The notes: generated by a model from the sequence alone, not told the origin. A stretch of DNA of 64,000 nt from Roseburia_D yibonii (GCF_014297335.1 NZ_JACOQH010000009.1:1-64000), one strand, 5' to 3'; positions 18,883-26,567 are shown, numbered from the stretch's first letter. A program made the numbers and translations.

Positions 18883-19827
18883 TTATTCTAAAAACATCGC
18901 GATGAGATCCGCAAGTTTGTCCGGAACTTCCAGCTGTGGAAGATAGGCTGCATTGGAAAGATAAGCAGTTTCAATTCCGGAATTGTAGATCAGATACTGG
19001 TTGATCGTCTGAATGGAGCTTGCGTAATTCCGGCTTCCGATCAGGCAGAGATTATCCATGCCTTTTAAAGCGTGCGCAATACTGATGTTGGTGTAATGTG
19101 CGAGTTTGCTTGCAAGAAGATAACGTCCCCTGCCATTTCCAATATGCGCGGATTCAAAATAAATATCCTCGAATTTGGAAGAAACCAGGGATTTTTTGTA
19201 ATAATATTTATTTTCAAAAATTTCGTTGAAATGACGTTCGTGCATCCACACATTGTAGATAAACGTTCCGATGATCGGACAATCGATCACTTTCTTTAAA
19301 ATATCTGTTCTGGTATCCGGGCTCACGGTGAGAGACTTTAAATCCTCCGGATTGATAATGATCACTTTATCAAACAGACCGGCATACATCTTATTGCACA
19401 TGATCGTGAAAGAACCCGATGATCCTGTAGCTGCCACAGAAGGAGTTCCTTTGATCACATCTTTTACAAAGTCATGTAAAAACTGAACAAACAGGTAGTT
19501 GGAATAGATCATTTCCGGTTTGTCAGAATGACCGCACCCCGGAAGATCGACCGTATAAACCGTGTGGTTCTTTTCCAGTTTCTTTATCATGCGGGTCCAT
19601 TCGTAGGACGAACTGCTCGGATCAAGATCGTGGATCAGAAGGAGTGGTTGTCCATTTCCGTGTTTGGTAAAAAATATATTTCCATAGCGCCACTTATAGT
19701 AGTTTCCGCTGTATGAGGACGTCAGATTTTTTAATGAAGCGGTATAGTTGATTACTTTATTTATGGCATGTAATCCTGCAACTGAAGCAGTAGTCAGAAA
19801 AACAAAATGCCGGAATCTTTTGCCCAT
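18883..19827 (-). CDS. Alpha/beta-hydrolase fold protein (314 aa)
   Basis: Probable serine hydrolase of unknown substrate. An N-terminal hydrophobic helix (FVFLTTASVAGLHAI) suggests membrane anchoring. HGNGQPLLLIHDLDPSS carries the oxyanion region, DLPGCGHSDKPE the strand-loop after beta 4, and GSSGSF the nucleophile elbow with a serine. The elbow is less canonical than GxSxG with bulky context, and the final His region is not obvious, so activity is not certain. GGAGG lies seven bases before the ATG. It is a single-gene transcript convergent with rsmG. Confidence 0.75.
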   Translation of the reverse strand: MGKRFRHFVFLTTASVAGLHAINKVINYTASLKNLTSSYSGNYYKWRYGNIFFTKHGNGQPLLLIHDLDPSSSSYEWTRMIKKLEKNHTVYTVDLPGCGHSDKPEMIYSNYLFVQFLHDFVKDVIKGTPSVAATGSSGSFTIMCNKMYAGLFDKVIIINPEDLKSLTVSPDTRTDILKKVIDCPIIGTFIYNVWMHERHFNEIFENKYYYKKSLVSSKFEDIYFESAHIGNGRGRYLLASKLAHYTNISIAHALKGMDNLCLIGSRNYASSIQTINQYLIYNSGIETAYLSNAAYLPQLEVPDKLADLIAMFLE

Positions 19828-19960
19828 AAGGATACCTCCATTTTCAAATTGTTTTGATACTATTATTATAGACGAAATGAAGGGTGTTTACAAATAAATT
19901 TTTCTTTCAATCTTTTTTAAAATAGTATAAACTTAATGTGTAATCTGAAATAGAACAGAT

Positions 19961-19974
19961 AGAACGTATGTTCT
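19961..19974 (+). promoter_or_regulatory. LexA/SOS-box-like palindrome
   Basis: AGAACGTATGTTCT is a perfect 14-base palindrome matching the Gram-positive LexA core GAAC-N4-GTTC. It lies 17 bases before the start of the coiled-coil/response-regulator operon and next to a half repeat (AGAAC at 19952). LexA binding is inferred, not shown. Confidence 0.6.
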
Positions 19975-19991
19975 AAAAAAACAGGAGAGAA

Positions 19992-20513
19992 ATGGTAATA
20001 CAATATCTGGAAAAATATCAAAAATCTTTATTGAAAGAAAAAGCGGACTGTGAAGAAGCGTATGAAAAGACAGATCAGAAGATAAAAAGCAATCTGGAAT
20101 TTCGTGAAATTTTAGCACAAAAGAGTGACCCGGATTACGAGGCATTTACGCCACATGTCGTTCATCCGAGAGAAAAAGAAAAAATTAGTGAGCTGAAGGT
20201 TGAAGAAGAAAAATTGAGAAAAAGAAAAGATGAATTGAAAACGCGTATCACGGAGTTGGAAGGAAAACTCGATGAATTAAAAAGTGTGATCACAGAGGCA
20301 CTTGAAACCGAGAAACAGCAGGAAAAGAAAAAACAGCAGGAAAGAATACAAAATTGGAATACGTCAGGGATGGATGATCCGGATATACTGATCACAAAAT
20401 TAGAGTTATGTAAAAAAATTGCTCTGGTAGATCCGCATCGCTGCCAGGATGAACTGCGGTTGTTACTTGAAAAAGTAAAAGAGTGGAAAGATGGATCTAC
20501 GGAGGAGAGATAG
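19992..20513 (+). CDS. Coiled-coil protein upstream of a response regulator (173 aa)
   Basis: Almost the whole chain is charged and heptad-like. A long Glu/Lys coiled coil (residues ~55-125) is followed by a short helical tail with DPHRCQDELRLLLEK. It resembles in style the sensor half of DegS-type kinases, but there is no histidine-kinase DHp or ATPase domain: no H box, N box or G box is visible. The downstream gene is a NarL/DegU-type response regulator whose start lies immediately after this stop. Function is unknown; it may be an adaptor or phosphatase-like partner of the regulator. Confidence 0.75.
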   Translation: MVIQYLEKYQKSLLKEKADCEEAYEKTDQKIKSNLEFREILAQKSDPDYEAFTPHVVHPREKEKISELKVEEEKLRKRKDELKTRITELEGKLDELKSVITEALETEKQQEKKKQQERIQNWNTSGMDDPDILITKLELCKKIALVDPHRCQDELRLLLEKVKEWKDGSTEER

Positions 20514-20515
20514 AT

Positions 20516-21178
20516 TTGGCTGTGAAAATTGTGATCGCGGATGACCATGTAATGTTTCGGGAAGGATTGAAACAGATCCTGGAACTGGATGAAAAAATCC
20601 GTGTTGTTGCGGAAGCATCGGATGGAGCAGAGTGTATTGAGGTTTTGCAGAATGCAAGACAGGAAAGTGAGCCGGATGTTTTGCTGTTGGATATTGCTAT
20701 GCCCGGAATGAATGGATTTCAGGTAGTGGATGTTTTGAAAAAAAGTGGAAATGTAATACCAATATTGATACTTACCGCATCTAATGAGATGGATTATCTG
20801 ATCCATGCGATCAATCTGGGAGTGGATGGTTATCTGTTGAAAGAGTGTGGAACAGCGGAATTGAAAAAAGCAATTTTTACGATTGTGGATGGTAAGTCCT
20901 ATATCCAACCGAATCTGGTTCCTCTTTTACAGCAGACCATGAAAAAGAAAAAGCTGGCGAAGAAAAAGCTGGATTCACTGACGGATCGGGAGGGAGAACT
21001 TCTTAAACTGCTTTCGGATGGAATGAGCAACAAGGATATTGCGGAACGGTTGTCCCTAAGTGAGCGCACGGTCAAAAATCATTTGTCCAGTATATTTAAA
21101 AAGTTAGAAGTTATGGATCGGACACAGGCGGCAGTCTTTGCAATTCGAAACCACTTTATTTATACGAGCGAATCATAA
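20516..21178 (+). CDS. NarL/LuxR-family response regulator (220 aa)
   Basis: The receiver domain (residues 1-120) has the acidic pair in IADDHVMFREG and the phosphoacceptor Asp59 in LLLDIAMPG. The C-terminal LuxR HTH has SLTDREGELLKLLSDGMSNK and ERTVKNHLSSIFKKL. The TTG at 20516 is chosen as start because GGAGGAG lies eight bases before it and the product then begins at the normal receiver N-terminus. The open frame reaches back to 20483 within the upstream gene. No cognate histidine kinase lies adjacent. A terminator follows at 21249. Confidence 0.88.
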   Translation: MAVKIVIADDHVMFREGLKQILELDEKIRVVAEASDGAECIEVLQNARQESEPDVLLLDIAMPGMNGFQVVDVLKKSGNVIPILILTASNEMDYLIHAINLGVDGYLLKECGTAELKKAIFTIVDGKSYIQPNLVPLLQQTMKKKKLAKKKLDSLTDREGELLKLLSDGMSNKDIAERLSLSERTVKNHLSSIFKKLEVMDRTQAAVFAIRNHFIYTSES

Positions 21179-21196
21179 TGAAAGATAAAATTGAAA

Positions 21197-21212
21197 TGTT
21201 TCACGTGAAACA
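21197..21212. promoter_or_regulatory. parS: parS centromere site 1
   Basis: TGTTTCACGTGAAACA is a perfect palindrome and matches the universal chromosomal parS consensus bound by ParB/Spo0J. It lies about 450 bases upstream of parA. Confidence 0.93.
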
Positions 21213-21248
21213 TTATATGGAAGACAGTAGTATAGTAATATGACAGTA

Positions 21249-21280
21249 ATATCACGGTATAATATATCGTGATATTTTTT
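21249..21280 (+). terminator. Intrinsic terminator after the response regulator
   Basis: ATATCACG (21249-21256) pairs with CGTGATAT (21268-21275), followed by a T run. Confidence 0.75.
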
Positions 21281-21281
21281 T

Positions 21282-21403
21282 GAATCATAGGAAATTCCTT
21301 CCTATGATTCAAAAACGCTCCGCGGGGATGCGCAGCTCGCGGAGATGAAGTTTATGTTGAACATACCGCTCGCGCGCGAAAGTGTGCGGTAAGCGCACAC
21401 TTT
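21282..21403. repeat. Two further inverted repeats between the parS sites
   Basis: GAATCATAGGAA (21282-21293) pairs with TTCCTATGATTC (21299-21310). AAAGTGTGCG (21379-21388) pairs with CGCACACTTT (21394-21403), followed by ATTTTAA. Neither has an adjacent gene to terminate. No coding frame with a ribosome site is seen between 21179 and 21654. Confidence 0.6.
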
Positions 21404-21541
21404 ATTTTAATGATGACGAGGAAAATGGAAGCCGCATTTGCACGAGCGTCCATTTGGCGACCGTTTGTCAGAGCGGGATGAGGAACACATCACGTCCATC
21501 CCCTCTTTTGTGTCCCGCGTTGTAATTGCAATAATCCAAAA

Positions 21542-21557
21542 TGTTTCACGTGAAACA
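21542..21557. promoter_or_regulatory. parS: parS centromere site 2
   Basis: A second exact copy of TGTTTCACGTGAAACA lies 98 bases before the parA start. Two perfect sites within 360 bases make this a parS cluster for loading the chromosomal ParB. Confidence 0.93.
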
Positions 21558-21654
21558 CTTATATTTGTGTGGCAAAAAAATATGCAGAGTGTTATAATAA
21601 AAAAGTACATTTTTTATAGGTAATCGGAGAGTACTGGATGAGAAAGGATTTTGT

Positions 21655-22422
21655 ATGGGTAGAGTAATAGCGATTGCAAATCAGAAAGGCGGAGTAGGAA
21701 AAACTACGACGGCAATCAATCTGTCAGCCTGCCTGGCGGAAGCAAAGAAAAAAGTATTGGCAATAGATCTGGATCCACAGGGAAATACAACGAGTGGATT
21801 AGGGGTGGATAAAAACGAATTAGAAAATACCGTATATGAATTGATGCTTGGGGAGTGTACGATAAAGGAAAGTCTGACGAAAACAGAAATTGAAAGTCTG
21901 TATCTGATACCGTCCAATGTAAATCTTGCCGGAGCAGAGATTGAATTACTTGGGATCAATGACAAAGAATACATATTAAGAAATGCAGTGGACTATATCA
22001 AGGATGATTATGATTTCATTATTATCGACTGCCCGCCATCCTTAAATATGCTGACAGTAAATGCGATGACAACTGCGGATACGATTCTGGTTCCGATACA
22101 GTGTGAGTACTACGCGCTGGAAGGACTCAGTCAGCTGATCCATACGATTGACCTGGTACAGCAGAGATTAAATCCACATCTTCGCATGGAAGGGGTAGTC
22201 TTTACCATGTATGATGCAAGAACGAATCTTTCCCTGCAGGTTGTAGAAAATGTAAAGAATAATTTGAATACAACAATCTATAAAACCATTATTCCGAGAA
22301 ACATCAGACTGGCGGAGGCCCCGAGTCATGGTTTGCCGATCAATCTGTATGACAGCAAATCTGCGGGAGCAGAGAGCTATCGTTTACTGGCACAGGAAGT
22401 GATAGGAAGAAAGGATATTTAA
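21655..22422 (+). CDS. parA: Chromosome partitioning ATPase ParA/Soj (255 aa)
   Basis: Deviant Walker A KGGVGKTTTAIN is near residue 12, with DLDPQGNTTSGLG and DCPPSLNMLTVNAM (Walker B-like) following. It works with ParB on the parS sites just upstream to segregate origins and regulate DnaA. The start ATG is preceded by AAAGGA. parB begins one base after the stop. Confidence 0.96.
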   Translation: MGRVIAIANQKGGVGKTTTAINLSACLAEAKKKVLAIDLDPQGNTTSGLGVDKNELENTVYELMLGECTIKESLTKTEIESLYLIPSNVNLAGAEIELLGINDKEYILRNAVDYIKDDYDFIIIDCPPSLNMLTVNAMTTADTILVPIQCEYYALEGLSQLIHTIDLVQQRLNPHLRMEGVVFTMYDARTNLSLQVVENVKNNLNTTIYKTIIPRNIRLAEAPSHGLPINLYDSKSAGAESYRLLAQEVIGRKDI

Positions 22423-22423
22423 A

Positions 22424-23323
22424 ATGGCGGCAAATAAACATGCACTTGGTAAAGGATTAGATTCACTGATCGCAAATAAAGTGGGAACAGCTCCTTTAGC
22501 AGAAAATAAGAAAAGTGAAGAAAAACCGGCGGAAGTAAAGGTGAAGATCTCTAAGGTAGAGCCGAACAGAGAACAGCCGAGAAAGAATTTTGATGAGGAT
22601 GCACTGTTGGAACTGGCGGAGTCTATCAAACAGTTTGGAGTATTACAGCCTCTGCTGGTACAGGACAGAAAAGATTATTACGAAATCATTGCCGGTGAGA
22701 GAAGATGGCGTGCCGCAAAAATCGCGGGACTCAAGGAAGTACCGGTTATCATAAAGAAACTTACAGAGCAGGAAATGGTGGAGATTTCTCTGATTGAAAA
22801 TATCCAGAGAGAAAATTTGAATCCAATCGAAGAAGCACTTGCATATAAACGCCTGTTGAATGAATTCAATTTGAAGCAGGATGAGGTTGCGGAACGTGTG
22901 TCAAAAAGCAGAACGGCTGTAACGAATTCCATGCGTCTGCTCAAATTGAATGAGAAAGTACAGCAGATGGTGATCGATGATATGCTGACGACGGGGCATG
23001 CCCGCGCGTTGCTTGGAATCGAGGATCAGGAAAAGCAGTATGTGGTTGCACAGCAGATCTTTGATGAAAAACTCAGTGTCCGTGAGACTGAAAAACTGGT
23101 TAAGAAGATTCAGAAAGAAAAGAATCTCCCGGAGAAGAAAAAAGAGGAGCTGGATGAACAGGTAGCGCTGGCATACCATGATGTCGAAGAGAAGATGAAA
23201 CTGATTCTTGGAACAAAGGTCAATATTCGGGCAAAGGATGATAAGAAAGGCAAGATCGAGATCGAGTATTATTCGATGGATGAATTCAACCGGATTTTTG
23301 AAATGATGCAGAAAATACATTAA
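22424..23323 (+). CDS. parB: Chromosome partitioning protein ParB/Spo0J (299 aa)
   Basis: CTP-dependent DNA clamp. The N-terminus KHALGKGLDSLIA is the ParA-stimulating segment. The CTPase box is GERRWRAAK near residue 91, followed by ENIQRENLNPIEEA. The parS-binding HTH is near KQDEVAERVSKSRTAVTNSMRLL. The dimerisation tail is at the end. It is directly coupled to parA. Confidence 0.96.
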   Translation: MAANKHALGKGLDSLIANKVGTAPLAENKKSEEKPAEVKVKISKVEPNREQPRKNFDEDALLELAESIKQFGVLQPLLVQDRKDYYEIIAGERRWRAAKIAGLKEVPVIIKKLTEQEMVEISLIENIQRENLNPIEEALAYKRLLNEFNLKQDEVAERVSKSRTAVTNSMRLLKLNEKVQQMVIDDMLTTGHARALLGIEDQEKQYVVAQQIFDEKLSVRETEKLVKKIQKEKNLPEKKKEELDEQVALAYHDVEEKMKLILGTKVNIRAKDDKKGKIEIEYYSMDEFNRIFEMMQKIH

Positions 23324-23361
23324 GTAGCAGACTGACGAAACAGAAGAAAGAGGAAAATTAG

Positions 23362-23877
23362 ATGAACATAGCAGATTATCTTGGAATTACTTTGGATTAT
23401 GCGGTAATTGCGATTGCTGTATTGATGTTGCTGGTGCTCATTTTGATCATTGTTATGATCGTAAATGTAGTACAGATGAAAAAATTAAAGAAGAATTACC
23501 GTATTTTTATGGATGGCAAAGACGCAAAGACACTGGAAGACACTTTGATCAAAAGACTGGATCAGGTAGATACCCTGCTTGCGGCGAACGATGAGAACGC
23601 GAAGAATATCGAGAGACTTTTCGCAAACATGAAATTTGCTTTCCAGAAAGTAGGACTTGTAAAGTATGATGCATTTCACGAGATGGGTGGAAAACTGAGT
23701 TTTTCCCTGGCTCTGCTCAATGAAACAAACGACGGTTTTATTATCAATGCAATGCACAGCAGAGAGGGATGCTATACTTATATCAAAGAAATCGTAGACG
23801 GAAATTCAATTATTGTACTGGCGGATGAAGAGCAGGAAGCGCTTGATATGGCAATGAAATCAAATTCTGAGGAGTAA
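23362..23877 (+). CDS. DUF4446 family membrane-anchored protein (171 aa)
   Basis: One N-terminal membrane helix (residues ~12-40) is followed by a charged helix and a compact domain with the family segment YDAFHEMGGKLSFSLALLNE. It is conserved beside parB in Clostridia. Function is unknown; topology suggests a cytoplasmic domain held at the membrane. Confidence 0.85.
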   Translation: MNIADYLGITLDYAVIAIAVLMLLVLILIIVMIVNVVQMKKLKKNYRIFMDGKDAKTLEDTLIKRLDQVDTLLAANDENAKNIERLFANMKFAFQKVGLVKYDAFHEMGGKLSFSLALLNETNDGFIINAMHSREGCYTYIKEIVDGNSIIVLADEEQEALDMAMKSNSEE

Positions 23878-23883
23878 CAGTAT

Positions 23884-24768
23884 ATGCATAGTTTTTTGAG
23901 AGCGATCGGATTTGGAAATTTAAAGAAGAATAAAGAAATCGACGATCTGCTCAATGAAGTGATTGAAAAACCGACCAGACTGCAGGTCGCAAAGGATTCC
24001 AATGGAAATGAGTTTACGGAATTTTCGCGTGAGTTTGGCGGCTGCATCGGAATAACAGCCTGTGGGGAATACGGAGACGACGGGGAATTTGAACTCGATT
24101 ATTATTATCCGTATTTCTGCGGAACCGAAGGTGCAACGACAGCAGGAGTGGAAGTGGAAAAACATTCAGAAAAGGAATCTTATGCCGGAATCTGTGATGA
24201 TATGAAGCTTGGGGTTACGTTGATCTTTTATTTACAGAACGCAGCGGATTTCCTCAACGAAAAGAGTCATGGAAGAAAAAATTTCAATTCCCTGACGGCG
24301 ACACTCTCCGCATTATCTTTGGAGGGAAAGATCTTACTTCCAATCAAAAAGAGTGAGAAGCAGATCGCGGATACCAAGAAGAACAGTCAGAACAGAAATC
24401 ATCTGATCGCCGCGGCAAGAGAAGGGGATGAGGATGCGATCGAGAATCTGACACTGGAAGATATCGACACCTATTCCATGATCTCACGGAGGATTGTGAA
24501 TGAAGATATCCTTAGTATTGTGGATACATACTTTATGCCGTATGGAATTGAGAGCGATCAGTACGCAATCCTCGGAGAAATTCTGACCACGAGTCTGATC
24601 AAAAACAGCAGGACAGAGGAAGATATTTATGTCCTTACGATAAACTGTAATGATCTGATCTTTGACCTTTGCATCAATAAAAAGGATCTGATGGGAGAAC
24701 CGGCACCGGGCAGAAGATTTAAGGGAAATATCTGGATGCAGGGGCATATCAATTTTGAGGAATTTTAA
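23884..24768 (+). CDS. DUF3881 family protein (294 aa)
   Basis: Begins MHSFLRAIGFGNLKK, the family's conserved N-terminus, and is otherwise a soluble acidic protein with no catalytic motif I recognise. The family is nearly restricted to Lachnospiraceae, which supports the taxonomic call. It lies six bases after the DUF4446 gene and is the last core gene before the tRNA-Arg/island junction. Confidence 0.85.
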   Translation: MHSFLRAIGFGNLKKNKEIDDLLNEVIEKPTRLQVAKDSNGNEFTEFSREFGGCIGITACGEYGDDGEFELDYYYPYFCGTEGATTAGVEVEKHSEKESYAGICDDMKLGVTLIFYLQNAADFLNEKSHGRKNFNSLTATLSALSLEGKILLPIKKSEKQIADTKKNSQNRNHLIAAAREGDEDAIENLTLEDIDTYSMISRRIVNEDILSIVDTYFMPYGIESDQYAILGEILTTSLIKNSRTEEDIYVLTINCNDLIFDLCINKKDLMGEPAPGRRFKGNIWMQGHINFEEF

Positions 24769-24785
24769 AGGAAGAGATTTTGAAA

Positions 24786-24814
24786 TTGACTTTGCAGGGA
24801 CAGATTGATATAAT
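24786..24814 (+). promoter_or_regulatory. Promoter of the broken tRNA-Arg
   Basis: TTGACT (24786-24791) and TATAAT (24809-24814) with a 17-base spacer lie about 20 bases before the 5' half of tRNA-Arg(CCT). It is a good stable-RNA promoter that now drives a truncated tRNA. Confidence 0.75.
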
Positions 24815-24834
24815 AAAAGATGTCTGCAAAGTTT

Positions 24835-24878
24835 GTTCTCATAGTTAAATGGATATAACAAGCGCCTCCTAAGCGGTT
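24835..24878 (+). pseudogene. tRNA-Arg(CCT) 5' half, disrupted at the anticodon loop
   Basis: GTTCTCA-TA-GTTAAATGGATATAAC is a normal acceptor and D arm, and CTCCTAA (24866-24872) is an anticodon loop with CCT. After GCG the sequence no longer pairs and there is no T arm or 3' acceptor strand (TGAGAAC expected). This looks like the host gene cut by integration. The other half should lie at the far end of the island. Confidence 0.75.
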
Positions 24879-24915
24879 GTTCAATCCTCACTATTTACAA
24901 TTTCATTTGATATAC

Positions 24916-24955
24916 GCGCCAATAGCTCAGTTGGATAGAGCGTCCCCCTCCTAAG
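24916..24955 (+). pseudogene. Second tRNA-Arg(CCT) 5' half, cut at the same point
   Basis: GCGCCAA-TA-GCTCAGTTGGATAGAGC is a normal acceptor and D arm of a different tRNA-Arg type. It reads TCCCC-CTCCTAA-G and then stops matching a tRNA exactly after CTCCTAAG (24948-24955). No promoter is evident directly before it. Confidence 0.75.
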
Positions 24956-25187
24956 AGAAAGCCGAGGCATTCCCCAAAGGGAAAAAATGAAAAACAACTT
25001 TCAGTTCGAATCTATTCTGAAAAATGCTAATGGTGACAACAAAGCATTCCCCAAATGGGGGAACGTTTTAATGTTACCAAATCGAAAAAATCTGTAGATT
25101 GACAACTCGAAGAAGAGTTGATAATCTTATATATGGCCGAAGGGAAAAATCCCAGAAACCCAGTAAAATCAAGGGTTTGCGGCATGT
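24956..25187. other. Junction segment with direct repeats between tRNA-Arg copies 2 and 3
   Basis: No gene is seen. It contains a direct repeat GCATTCCCCAAA (24967-24978 and 25044-25055) and an AAACCC/GGGTTT inverted repeat near 25157-25178. A promoter-like TTGACA (25099-25104) lies 17 bases ahead of TAATCT (25122-25127) and may drive the intact tRNA. The spacer contains the palindrome CAACTC-N6-GAGTTG (25103-25120). Confidence 0.5.
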
Positions 25188-25261
25188 GTCGTCATAGCTC
25201 AGCTGGATAGAGCACTCGCCTCCTAAGCGAGGGGTCGGAGGTTCAAATCCTCTTGGCGACG
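25188..25261 (+). tRNA. tRNA-Arg(CCT), intact
   Basis: Complete 74-base cloverleaf. The acceptor GTCGTCA pairs with TGGCGAC. The D arm is GCTCAGCTGGATAGAGC. The anticodon stem CTCGC/GCGAG has loop CTCCTAA (anticodon CCT). The T arm is GGAGG-TTCAAAT-CCTCT and the discriminator is G. No CCA is encoded. It is the only complete copy of the three here and probably restores decoding of AGG lost by disruption of the first copy. Confidence 0.95.
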
Positions 25262-25283
25262 GGCTTCAAAGCGTTCGAAAATG

Positions 25284-25588
25284 TTAGCTGGATTAGCTGA
25301 CAGCGAACGCTTTTGTTATTTTCTAATCACGTTCGTGACATGATTTTCCATTCAAAATAATCAATTTCCAGCTAACGCAATCCGATTTTTGTTAGCTGAC
25401 AGCTAATCAAAATTACCGGTTTGCAAACATGGGTTTTAGGAAGTCCAGCTAACATTTGGGTTCCGCTCTGTTGTCACCCCTTATTCGGGGATGTAAATCA
25501 GAGAAAAGGCGGGAAAAGAAACAATCTCTCCCAAACCTGCAAACATGAATTAGCTGAAGCAGTATTCAATTCTATTAGCTACAGCTAA
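25284..25588. repeat. Cluster of TTAGCTG heptamers (iterons or centromere)
   Basis: Eight exact copies of TTAGCTG or its complement CAGCTAA lie at 25284, 25293, 25369, 25392, 25400, 25446, 25550 and 25582. A variant TTAGCTA at 25575 makes nine. Two places form near-perfect palindromes: TTAGCTGACAGCTAA (25392-25406) and TTAGCTACAGCTAA (25575-25588). About 0.04 copies would be expected by chance. The cluster lies directly before the element's parB-parA-parB-repA operon, which fits a ParB or RepA binding array. The stretch 25262-25683 holds no gene. Confidence 0.75.
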
Positions 25589-25592
25589 TAGT

Positions 25593-25637
25593 CAAACAGC
25601 AATGTCTGTTTGGAACTTTACTATCTATAAAAGTTCC
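25593..25637 (+). promoter_or_regulatory. Two leader hairpins before the element parB
   Basis: CAAACAG (25593-25599) pairs with CTGTTTG (25606-25612), and GGAACTTT (25612-25619) pairs with AAAGTTCC (25630-25637). Both precede the parB ribosome site GGAGGAAAGGAG. They could be a weak terminator or a structured 5' leader. Confidence 0.45.
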
Positions 25638-25683
25638 AGGCAGGCATTTTTTATTTCCTGAATCCTGGAGGAAAGGAGTCAAG

Positions 25684-26553
25684 ATGACTGAACCAAACAG
25701 ACAATCAGGAGAAAACGAAGAAAGAATCATAGAAATTGAGATTGAGCGTCTTCGTCCGTTCAAAGAGCACCCGTTTCAGGTAAAAGATGATAAGGAAATG
25801 TTTCTTTTGCAGGAAAGCATTGAGAAGTATGGAATTTTAAATCCGTTAATCGTCAGACCAGTACCGGATGGATACTATGAGATCATATCCGGTCACAGAA
25901 GAAAACATGCTGCGGAGAAACTGGGATACCGTAAAGTACCGGTAATCATCCGGGTATTAAGTGAAGATGATTCCATCTTGAGCATGGTAGATTCCAATCT
26001 TCACAGAGAACGGATCAGCTACAGTGAAAAAGCTTTTGCTTACAAACTGAAGAATGACGTATTGAAAAGAAAAAGTGGTCGAAAAAAGAGCCAAGTTGAC
26101 CACAAAACACCAAGAAAGCGGGCAATAGAGATCATCAGCGAGGATTGTGGTGATAGTCCAAAACAAGTGCAGCGTTATATCTCACTGACAAAACTGATAC
26201 CGGAAATGCTGCAGAAACTGGATGATGAGATTATTTCTTTTTGTCCGGCTGTAGAGATAGCAGCATTAAGTGAAAAAGAGCAAAAGGAATTGCTTGTAGC
26301 AATGGAGTATGCACAGGCGATCCCATCACTCTCACAGGCACAGAGGATCCGGCAACTGAGTAAAGAAAAACAGTTGTCACTGGAAAAGATGGAAGAAATC
26401 ATGTGTGAAGTGAAAAAGGGTGAGATCACAAGAGTGGCATTCACAAACGAGCAGTTACACAAGTATTTTCCAAATTCTTATACACCGGCAATGATGAAGC
26501 GGGAAATACTGGCATTGTTGAAATTATGGAAAAAAGAATCATGGGAAAGTTAA
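25684..26553 (+). CDS. ParB/RepB/Spo0J-type protein of the element, copy 1 (289 aa)
   Basis: The N-terminal ParB CTPase fold is recognisable from IEIERLRPFKEHPFQVKDD, GILNPLIVRPVPDGYYEIIS and GHRRKHAAEKLG (residues ~10-85). DSNLHRERISYSEKA and an HTH region follow. The C-terminal ~60 residues (FPNSYTPAMMKREILALLKL) are shared with the second ParB here. It is expected to act with the ParA that follows in stabilising or replicating the excised element. A GGAGGAAAGGAG ribosome site precedes it. Confidence 0.88.
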   Translation: MTEPNRQSGENEERIIEIEIERLRPFKEHPFQVKDDKEMFLLQESIEKYGILNPLIVRPVPDGYYEIISGHRRKHAAEKLGYRKVPVIIRVLSEDDSILSMVDSNLHRERISYSEKAFAYKLKNDVLKRKSGRKKSQVDHKTPRKRAIEIISEDCGDSPKQVQRYISLTKLIPEMLQKLDDEIISFCPAVEIAALSEKEQKELLVAMEYAQAIPSLSQAQRIRQLSKEKQLSLEKMEEIMCEVKKGEITRVAFTNEQLHKYFPNSYTPAMMKREILALLKLWKKESWES

Positions 26554-26567
26554 AGGAGGAAGAAATC

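Noticed and set aside
24916..25060. tRNA-Arg copy 2 interrupted by an intron in the anticodon loop
   Set aside because: TTCGAATC occurs downstream (near 25007), but the flanks do not form a T arm or an acceptor strand complementary to GCGCCAA, and no intron core is recognisable.
25284..25588. CRISPR array
   Set aside because: Repeats are only seven bases, in both orientations and irregularly spaced, with no cas genes; they fit protein-binding iterons instead.
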